Assembly: GCA_025463135.1 (NCBI GenBank)
Contig: JAOAPY010000052.1
Span: 62,001-126,000, forward strand
Source: Acidobacteriota bacterium
Lineage (GTDB): Bacteria > Acidobacteriota > Blastocatellia > Pyrinomonadales > Pyrinomonadaceae
Direction: 5' to 3'
DNA: 64,000 bases
Part shown: positions 58,353 to 64,000 of the stretch, in pieces
Layout of the letters: each line of letters starts with the position of its first letter
Numbering within the stretch: the stretch's first letter is position 1
Position numbers and translations under genes: made by a program
The notes under the pieces: generated by a model
The model's database searches: none
Seen by the model: the letters and a program-made list of their open reading frames with translations, nothing else
Told to the model about the DNA's origin: nothing

Positions 58353-58447
58353 ATGAGTGTTCGGTGTGCGTTTGTGGTTCGATACCTAATGGAGAATTTT
58401 AGCGGGCCGGGACGCAGACCAACAGTATCACTCTCATCAACAAAAAT

Positions 58448-58477
58448 TTGACACACATCTGGCCGTCGCCATAAGAT
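58448..58477 (+). promoter_or_regulatory. Putative promoter for the TonB-dependent receptor
   Basis: TTGACA (58448-58453), an 18-base spacer and TAAGAT (58472-58477). The predicted transcript would have a leader of roughly 210 bases before the ATG at 58698. No known riboswitch fold was recognised in it. Confidence 0.5.
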
Positions 58478-58697
58478 GCGACGACGCGAACGAAGCCGAT
58501 AATTCCGAACATGCGAAACGTGATGAAGACTTGTCTGGGTCGCAACATACTTGAGGTTTCGTGGACACGCGTGCTCTCACCTGAACTACAAATTAACTCG
58601 ACCTTAACGCAGAGTGCCCAAGCAAAAAGTGAGAATGCTTCCGATCAGGTACAGTCAAGCCTGAAGCCATAGAATCGTCCAACCACAGGAGATGAAA

Positions 58698-61600
58698 ATG
58701 CACAGCGAAAAAGTTCCCTCCTTTGCCCCGCTGGTCAAAGGTTTTTGTATTTCCCTGTTCATCCTTTTGCTCAGCGCCCAGTTGTTGAGCGCGCAAACTC
58801 AGATAACCACTGGAACGATCCAGGGTACGGTGACCGACGCAAACGGCGCGATCGTGCCGGGCGCCAGTGTCGAGGTCAAAAACGTCGATACTAACTTTTC
58901 CAGGACCGCGACCACCGATGAAGGGGGCCGCTTTGTGGCGCTGGGCCTGCCTCCCGGCAACTACGAAGTGACCATCTCGAAACAGGGCTTTGCCACCACC
59001 GTGGTGGAGAAATTCCCGCTGACTGTTGGCCAGGCGATCAATCTGCCGTTAACGATGAAGGTATCGGGAGTCGCGGAACGAGTAACCATTTCGGCAACGC
59101 CGACCGTCGACACCTTAAAGACAGAGTCGAGCAGCACCTTGAATGAGACAACGGTAAGCACGACTCCGATTCTGGGGCGAAAGTTTGAGGATCTACTCAC
59201 TCTGACCCCAGGAGTCAGCATCGTGCAGGGACCGGACGGCAATGAGATCACTTTTGCCGGCCAGCGCGGCGTTTTCAACAACGTCAGTCTCGATGGGGGT
59301 GACTATAACAATGGCTTCTTTGGTGAGCAGCTTGGTGGCCAGCGCGCCGCGATCGACATTCCCCTCGATGCGGTGAAAGAGTTTCAGGTGGTGGCGACTG
59401 GGGCAAGCGCGGAATTCGGCCGTACCGCCGGCGGCATTATCAATGTGATTCCCAAATCAGGCTCGAATGAAGTGCACGGCAGTTTGTTCCACTACCAACG
59501 CCTGGAAGCCCTGACGGCGCACACATCAGATGGCAAGCCACTCAAGGATTTTCGCCGCGAACAGACGGGCGGCGTGATCGGTGGACCCATTCGCAAGAAC
59601 AAGGCCTTCTTTTTCCTATCATTTGAGGGCATTCACGAAAATCTGACGCGCGCCAATCTGAGCGATCCGATTGGCACTCCCTGCTCAGTTCCGACGCCGA
59701 CCATCACCGCCAACGAGACCCTGATTAATTCCAGCTCCGACTGTCAGCGCCTGGCTTTGATTAACTTCATCAAGACGACGAGAAATCAGGATGAGGGCCT
59801 GCCGGTAAAACATCCCATCAGGAACTACGCCTTTCTGGGAAAGACTGATTTCAATCTGAACAAGTCGAACCAGCTGGCCGTCTCATACAACTTTGATTAT
59901 TCGAAGAACACGAACCAAACCTTCGACGTTGCGACTTACGGCAATTCGGCAAACGGGATCGAAGGTCCGTCGAAGATCAACAATATCAACGTGAACCTCT
60001 TCTCGACGGTGGCGGCCAATAAACTGAACGAGGCCCACTTCTCTTATACGCGTGAGTTACGCCCGCGGGCGGCAGTTACTTCCAATGTGCCGGCCGATAC
60101 GGCAATGGGCTTTGCCACAACCTTCAGATTTGGCGCGCCGTTTTTTCTTGAGCCTACGGTGGATGAATTGATTTGGCGCACGCACCTGAAGGACAATTTT
60201 TCAATCGTCCATGGCAGCCACACGATCAAGGTCGGCGGTGAATGGTTGCACACTTTGAACGATCAGGTCTTTCGCGGTTTCTTTACCGGACGCTACATTT
60301 TTGACAGCGTCACCGGCTTTCTGCGTTATGCATCGCCGACCGCGGCCGGCGGGTTTGGACCAAAAGCGCAGGAGTGCTTCAGCGCGACCGGAGTCGTAAC
60401 CTGGGTAACGGCGCCAACGCCCTGCCCGGCTGGAAGTTCAGTCGGCGGGCCTTTGCTTTTGTACCTGCAGAATGGAATTTCCACCGGCATCTCGGGAGTT
60501 CCCGCGCCCGGCAAATCCACAATCACCAACCAGGACCTGGGACTTTTTGTGCAGGACAAATGGCAGGTCAAACCAAACTTTACCCTGAACTATGGCTTGC
60601 GCTGGGAAGCCCAAATCTTTCCCAAGCCCGTCATCTCGCCGTCGCAAACGGCCTATGCATCATTACTGAGCAATCCCCGCTTTCCCTCAGACGGAACCTT
60701 GCACAGTCCCAAGAAAGAATTCCAGCCGCGGGTTGGGTTCGCCTGGGATGTTTCCAAGAAAGGCAAATCGGTAGTGCGCGCCAGTTATGGCATCTTCTAT
60801 GGCCGGCAGAATATGTTGTCGCAAGTGGGTTCAATAACTGACAACGGCGCTCAGCAGTTTGGTGTTGTCTGCGCATCGAGCTTTGCCTTTACCTGCTTTG
60901 GTGCTTCAACGCAACCGCCTACCTGGCCCAACGTTCTCCCCGTTTCTCCCGGCGGCGGAATTCCCTTTGGCGCGAGTGTGCGGGTCTTCAGCAAAGATTA
61001 TGCGAACCCGCGAATCTATACGGCGAACATTGCCTTCGAGCAGGAAATTGCCAGGGACGTTTCGGTGTATTTTGATTTCACCCATTCGAAAGGCGTGCAT
61101 CTGACGCGATTCCTGAATTATGCGAGGACCGGACTGTTCCCCACCTTGGGAGATGTATACGTTACCAGCGCGGTTGGTAAATCGCTCTACAACGGTTTTA
61201 CGGCCGGCATTAAAAAGCGCATGAGTAAGCGCTATCAGTTCGAAGCAAATTATACCTTCTCAAAAGATCGGGACGACGACTCGAACGAGCGCGATCCATT
61301 TACAGATCGATCGTTTGACATCAACAATCTCAAGTTTGACTACGCCTTCTCAGACAGAGATATCCGGCACAAATTCAACTTCTACACCTTCGCGCAACTG
61401 GGCTGGGGATTCGAAGGAAACTTTCTTGTGCAGGCGCGCAGCGCGCAACCGATAACTCCGGCGGTGCGAACGGCGACAAATCGGAATTCGTTGCGCAAAG
61501 ACAACAAATACTTTTCGTTTGACTGGCTCTTACAAAGACCGATTAAGCTTGGCGAGCGATACGCGCTCATTCCGGTCATCGAAATGTTCAATACATTCAA

Positions 61601-61718
61601 CAACCCAAATAATGTCAACCCGCTCAGCACGCCGGGACTGTTCAACTTTGATGGATTCCTGCGTCAGGGTGTTGGCGATCCGCGACAGGTGCAGTTGGCG
61701 ATTAAGTTCAAGTTCTAG
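58698..61718 (+). CDS. TonB-dependent receptor, Oar-like, with N-terminal carboxypeptidase-regulatory domain
   Basis: 1006 residues from ATG 58698; AGGAG lies six bases before it, while the ATG at 58692 overlaps it. A signal peptide (about 12-35) precedes a carboxypeptidase-regulatory-like domain (about 40-130; GTIQGTVTDANGAIVPGASV) and a plug region (about 140-250; PILGRKFEDLLTLTPGVSIV, DAVKEFQVVATGASAEFGRT). A long beta-barrel ends QLAIKFKF, with a terminal aromatic residue as outer-membrane beta-signals have. This family is typical of Acidobacteriota and Myxococcota (Oar). The transported or bound ligand is unknown. No TonB/ExbBD gene is nearby. Confidence 0.92.
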   Translation: MHSEKVPSFAPLVKGFCISLFILLLSAQLLSAQTQITTGTIQGTVTDANGAIVPGASVEVKNVDTNFSRTATTDEGGRFVALGLPPGNYEVTISKQGFATTVVEKFPLTVGQAINLPLTMKVSGVAERVTISATPTVDTLKTESSSTLNETTVSTTPILGRKFEDLLTLTPGVSIVQGPDGNEITFAGQRGVFNNVSLDGGDYNNGFFGEQLGGQRAAIDIPLDAVKEFQVVATGASAEFGRTAGGIINVIPKSGSNEVHGSLFHYQRLEALTAHTSDGKPLKDFRREQTGGVIGGPIRKNKAFFFLSFEGIHENLTRANLSDPIGTPCSVPTPTITANETLINSSSDCQRLALINFIKTTRNQDEGLPVKHPIRNYAFLGKTDFNLNKSNQLAVSYNFDYSKNTNQTFDVATYGNSANGIEGPSKINNINVNLFSTVAANKLNEAHFSYTRELRPRAAVTSNVPADTAMGFATTFRFGAPFFLEPTVDELIWRTHLKDNFSIVHGSHTIKVGGEWLHTLNDQVFRGFFTGRYIFDSVTGFLRYASPTAAGGFGPKAQECFSATGVVTWVTAPTPCPAGSSVGGPLLLYLQNGISTGISGVPAPGKSTITNQDLGLFVQDKWQVKPNFTLNYGLRWEAQIFPKPVISPSQTAYASLLSNPRFPSDGTLHSPKKEFQPRVGFAWDVSKKGKSVVRASYGIFYGRQNMLSQVGSITDNGAQQFGVVCASSFAFTCFGASTQPPTWPNVLPVSPGGGIPFGASVRVFSKDYANPRIYTANIAFEQEIARDVSVYFDFTHSKGVHLTRFLNYARTGLFPTLGDVYVTSAVGKSLYNGFTAGIKKRMSKRYQFEANYTFSKDRDDDSNERDPFTDRSFDINNLKFDYAFSDRDIRHKFNFYTFAQLGWGFEGNFLVQARSAQPITPAVRTATNRNSLRKDNKYFSFDWLLQRPIKLGERYALIPVIEMFNTFNNPNNVNPLSTPGLFNFDGFLRQGVGDPRQVQLAIKFKF

Positions 61719-61729
61719 TGTGAAAGAAA

Positions 61730-61757
61730 TAGGGTGTGGGCGTTAGGGTGTAGGGTG
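61730..61757. repeat. 7-bp array (TAGGGTG) after the receptor gene
   Basis: TAGGGTG TGGGCGT TAGGGTG TAGGGTG in exact register, starting 12 bases after the receptor stop. The unit is the same as GGGTGTA at 18094-18194. Confidence 0.75.
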
Positions 61758-61798
61758 TAGACAGACAGGAAACTTCTGCACCCTGCTCTTCGCTCTTT

Positions 61799-61877
61799 CT
61801 TTGCGGGCTTTGCGTCTTTGCGGAAAATTCTTTGTCGCCCTGAAGAGGCCTCCCGCAAAGACGCAAAGCACGCAAAG
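61799..61877. repeat. 25-nt inverted repeat of CTTTGCG units
   Basis: The arms 61799-61823 and 61853-61877 pair with one mismatch, built from CTTTGCG-type units. It lies between the convergent receptor and P-loop genes and may act as a bidirectional terminator. Read as protein it gives spurious ORFs, which I did not call. Confidence 0.75.
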
Positions 61878-61893
61878 GAATTTTTCTACAAAC

Positions 61894-62427
61894 TTATCGC
61901 TTGAGGCAATCCAGGTACTGGTAAATTTTTGCGGCCGTATCAGCCGGTGCTGTATTGCTGGTATCAAGGGACAACGCACTCGCAATTGCGGGAAAAACAA
62001 ACGCTCCACTGCTTTTCAGTTCGCGGTATTGTGCCACTGAGCTCAGCTTGTCGAAAGCTCTTCGCGAAGGATCTTCCAGCCGGCGCTCAATTTCCGCCTC
62101 AGCGCAGGTTAACTCGACGAAAACAACCTGCCCTCCCAAAGACTCGACGAGATTAATCGTGGTCTGAACAAACCCTGCCGGCACTGTGGCCTCAGGAGCA
62201 AAGGTAAAGATCAGCGATAGATTTTGACTGGCAGCCTCACGAAATGTAGCGAGCCAAATTTCCTGTCGCAGCCGCACGAACGATTCGCCACCGAAAGCGA
62301 AGACAGAACTCACCAGGTCGACGGTCAAGTGATTATGAAACAAACGAAATTCGGTGAGCGCCGCCAGCTCGCGTGCGACCGTCAACTTCCCCACTCCCGG
62401 AGCTCCATGAATGAAAACAAGCTGCAT
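61894..62427 (-). CDS. P-loop kinase-like protein (AAA/shikimate-kinase fold)
   Basis: 177 residues from ATG 62427, with AGG eight bases upstream; a longer start adds an implausible N-terminus. Walker A is VFIHGAPGVGKLTVAREL at the N-terminus, followed by HNHLTVDLV and a later VVFVELTCAEAEIERRLEDP segment. It resembles shikimate/adenylate-kinase-like phosphotransferases annotated as hypothetical AAA proteins. The substrate is unknown. It is convergent with the TonB receptor. Confidence 0.8.
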   Translation of the reverse strand: MQLVFIHGAPGVGKLTVARELAALTEFRLFHNHLTVDLVSSVFAFGGESFVRLRQEIWLATFREAASQNLSLIFTFAPEATVPAGFVQTTINLVESLGGQVVFVELTCAEAEIERRLEDPSRRAFDKLSSVAQYRELKSSGAFVFPAIASALSLDTSNTAPADTAAKIYQYLDCLKR

Positions 62428-62555
62428 CAATTCAACCTGTGTAATCAGATCTGATGAAACGGCAGAATATTCTCGCGCCTGGTGCAAACGCAATAGCGCG
62501 AGGGGACCTGATTGCTGAAACTACAAAGCTACCGATTAAAAGCAGTGCCCAAAGT

Positions 62556-62628
62556 TGTAGCGCAAACTGTTAGTCTGCGAAGATTGAATGGCACTCAACG
62601 CGGCCGCAAACTAACAGTTTGCATTACA
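62556..62628. repeat. 24-nt-armed palindromic element, variant core GCAAACTGTTAG
   Basis: The left arm TGTAGCGCAAACTGTTAGTC (62556-62579) and the right arm 62605-62628 are near-complementary. The geometry is the same as the TGTCCGACAAACT element (24-nt arms, each folding on itself) but the sequence differs. It suggests a second subtype of the same class. Confidence 0.65.
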
Positions 62629-62655
62629 AAAGCAAATATCTGCTGAAAGATTCCA

Positions 62656-62685
62656 TTGACAAGATTGCAGGCCAGTTGCTAAGTT
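62656..62685 (+). promoter_or_regulatory. Putative promoter of the second subtilisin gene
   Basis: TTGACA (62656-62661), an 18-base spacer and TAAGTT (62680-62685). The leader to the GTG at 62975 would be about 280 bases. It contains a good TCGC..CTGCAGA-cata-TCTGCA..CGA hairpin at 62779-62806 and the palindromic element at 62834-62927. No riboswitch class was recognised. Confidence 0.5.
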
Positions 62686-62833
62686 CCTCCCGGCCCCACT
62701 GCAATGGGGTTTTGATCCCGACCCGAATCAGCATTCTCACAAAGCTCTGAAAAATCCAGACTCTGCCACACAACTGTGTCGCGGCTGCAGACATATCTGC
62801 AAGCGACCTTTAACGGCAACCAGATGAAAGAAG

Positions 62834-62927
62834 TGTCCGACAAAATTCATTTTGTCGTTTGCGTCGATTAGCTCCAATTAAAGAGGAGAATTGATAGTCA
62901 ACGACAAGCTAATAAAGCTTATCGGAC
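62834..62927. repeat. Family A-interior element in the subtilisin leader
   Basis: TGTCCGACAAAATTCATTTT then GTCG on the left (62834-62857) and CGACAAGCTAATAAAGCTTA then TCGGACT on the right (62902-62927). The interior matches the family A copies but the outer TAGTGGGTCAGTTT ends are absent. It lies in the 5' leader of the protease gene, 47 bases before the GTG. Confidence 0.75.
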
Positions 62928-62974
62928 TCCAGCGGGCTCTTCTATTTGCGGTTGCAACTCAAGGAGTAATCAAC

Positions 62975-64000
62975 GTGAAGAGAATCCCCCTCGCAATCGT
63001 CCTCGGCGTGCTCTGTTTCACAGCCTTCTCGATTTTTTCTCAACGTCACGCTGCCGCCAAATTGACCGTCCTTCCACAAACCGCTCAGCAACCCGGCTCA
63101 CCCGCGGCGGAGACGCAAATTGCCCGCTCTCAAAGATCTGTTATCAGCCCAGACGGCAAAGTCTTACTTGAGTCAGATGCTGAAAGTGACGACGTAGAGT
63201 TTGTGCCCAACGAAGTTCTGGTCAAATTCAAAGATGAGAACGAGGCGAACGAAGTAGCGCTCGACCGCAGGACAAGCGGGGGTGCACTCAGCGTTTCAAA
63301 TGCGCGCCTGAACAAGATTTTTGCGCGCTTCGGCGTGGCGGAAGGCCGCAAGCCGTTCGCTCGCGGAAAATCCAGAGTCTTATCCAGCGTCGTCAAGCTC
63401 ACCACGCGCGCCGCGGATCGAAAACACTTGAACGAGTTAATAACCGACTTGCGTCGGCAACCGGAGATCGAATACGCGGAACTGAATGTAATCATGAAGA
63501 CCCAGTCGGTTCCGAACGATACTTACTACGGCACCTCGGGCGCGTGGGGCCAGACGTTCCGCGACCTGTGGGGCCTGCAAGCAATCAATGCTGAAACGGC
63601 CTGGGATACAAGCCAGGGTGACAACGTCGTAGTAGCCGTGGTTGATACCGGCCTTGACTACAACCACGAGGACATTGCGAATAACGTTTGGCAGAACGAT
63701 GGCGAGATGGGGCTGGATGGTTCCGGAAACGACAAGCGGTCCAACGCCATTGACGACGACGGCGACGGCTTAATAGATGACTGGCACGGGTGGGATTTTG
63801 TGACCATCGACGGTACGCCGGCGGACAATAACCCCATGGATGACTTTGGCCACGGCACGCACGTCAGCGGAACAATTGCTGCGACCGGCAATAACGGATT
63901 AGGAATTATCGGCGTCGCTCCACACGCGAAGATCATGGCCCTCAAAGGCCTGGACTCGAACGGGAGCGGCAGCATGGAAGACCTGTGCAACGCGATCATT
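62975..64000 (+). CDS. Second secreted subtilisin-like (S8) protease, cut by window edge
   Basis: 342 codons are visible from a GTG that has AAGGAG eight bases upstream. A signal peptide (about 1-27) precedes an S8 propeptide (about 75-175; VEFVPNEVLVKFKDE), and the catalytic domain starts near 205. Asp224 (AVVDTGLDYNHED) and His293 (DDFGHGTHVSGT) are in place; the Ser would be beyond the window. A Ca-binding-like DDDGDGLIDDWHGW segment is visible. It is related in layout to the 1979-residue protease at 6403-12342 but clearly diverged. Whether it too ends in RCC1 or DUF4214 cannot be seen. Confidence 0.92.
   Translation, partial: MKRIPLAIVLGVLCFTAFSIFSQRHAAAKLTVLPQTAQQPGSPAAETQIARSQRSVISPDGKVLLESDAESDDVEFVPNEVLVKFKDENEANEVALDRRTSGGALSVSNARLNKIFARFGVAEGRKPFARGKSRVLSSVVKLTTRAADRKHLNELITDLRRQPEIEYAELNVIMKTQSVPNDTYYGTSGAWGQTFRDLWGLQAINAETAWDTSQGDNVVVAVVDTGLDYNHEDIANNVWQNDGEMGLDGSGNDKRSNAIDDDGDGLIDDWHGWDFVTIDGTPADNNPMDDFGHGTHVSGTIAATGNNGLGIIGVAPHAKIMALKGLDSNGSGSMEDLCNAII

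Noticed and set aside
61741-62040. Plus-strand ORFs over the CTTTGCG repeats.
   Set aside because: They are products of the 25-nt inverted repeat; the minus-strand P-loop gene explains the coding signal.
1-64000. tRNA, rRNA, CRISPR or prophage genes.
   Set aside because: No cloverleaf-like segments, regular 28-37-nt repeat/spacer arrays, integrases or phage structural genes were found by eye. A tRNAscan or CRISPR search could still find one I missed.

Overview
The window looks like a chromosomal segment of a Gram-negative, diderm soil-type bacterium, most likely an Acidobacteriota member of the Blastocatellia kind. This is an inference from gene content: giant secreted proteins with DUF4214 C-termini, an Oar-like TonB-dependent receptor with a carboxypeptidase-regulatory plug, a DUF1501/DUF1800 secreted pair, apolipoprotein N-acyltransferase, and a PilB/PilT/PilC pilus cluster. 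No rRNA, tRNA, CRISPR array, prophage or complete insertion sequence was seen. G+C is roughly 55%, except for a more AT-rich NACHT gene.

Layout. 1-12342 (minus): three large secreted modular proteins, each ending in DUF4214. They are a broken BNR/CHRD gene cut by the window edge, a YVTN-propeller/Calx-beta protein, and a subtilisin-like protease carrying two seven-repeat RCC1 blocks. 12847-23239 (plus): TPR protein, NfeD-like protein, a tandem pair of candidate structured RNAs, lnt, prfB (with its programmed +1 frameshift), ftsK, a ComEA-like lipoprotein and cysteine dioxygenase. 23539-40463 (minus): comEC, tyrS, an rRNA/tRNA uracil methyltransferase, a hypothetical gene, coaX, a glycosyltransferase, birA, a phosphotransferase/acyl-CoA dehydrogenase pair, a Spy-like protein, and DUF1501/DUF1800. 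40690-41206 (plus): BrnT/BrnA toxin-antitoxin. 41275-45551 (minus): M28 peptidase, zinc-ribbon membrane protein, and an anti-sigma/sigma pair. 45779-54093 (plus): queE-queC, a TPR protein, then pilB-X-pilT-pilC. 54285-57120 (minus): a solitary NACHT NTPase and a small secreted protein. 57538-64000: a CAT-like acyltransferase (plus), a TonB receptor (plus), a P-loop kinase-like protein (minus) and a second subtilisin (plus) running off the right edge.

The most striking feature is the density of small dispersed repeats between, and sometimes inside, the genes. At least seven families can be read by eye. Family A is a roughly 95-99 bp palindromic element with 14-bp terminal inverted repeats; one copy is bounded by an exact 13-bp target duplication. 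Related elements carry paired 24-nt self-complementary arms. Family B has 21-27 nt arms around the core GGGACCGC-GGC and a linked arm GACGCCCGTGCCAC. Family C is a CACCCGGTT palindrome, family D is a GTTTAGAAAG arm, and family G is a GACACTCAGG arm. There are also degenerate tandem arrays with an exact 7-bp period at six loci. Several repeats have been absorbed in frame into proteins: the CAT-like acyltransferase, the phosphotransferase, a hypothetical protein, and the N-terminus of QueC.

Functionally, the window combines outer-membrane and secretion functions (TonB receptor, proteases, lipoprotein acylation), DNA uptake and type IV pili (ComEC, a ComEA-like protein, PilB/T/C), cofactor and tRNA-modification genes (CoaX, BirA, QueE/C), and one probable anti-phage gene. 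The best candidates for something undescribed are the tandem RNA pair at 15540-16080, the family A element with its target duplication, the heptamer arrays, and the RCC1 propeller nested inside a chitobiase-like domain.
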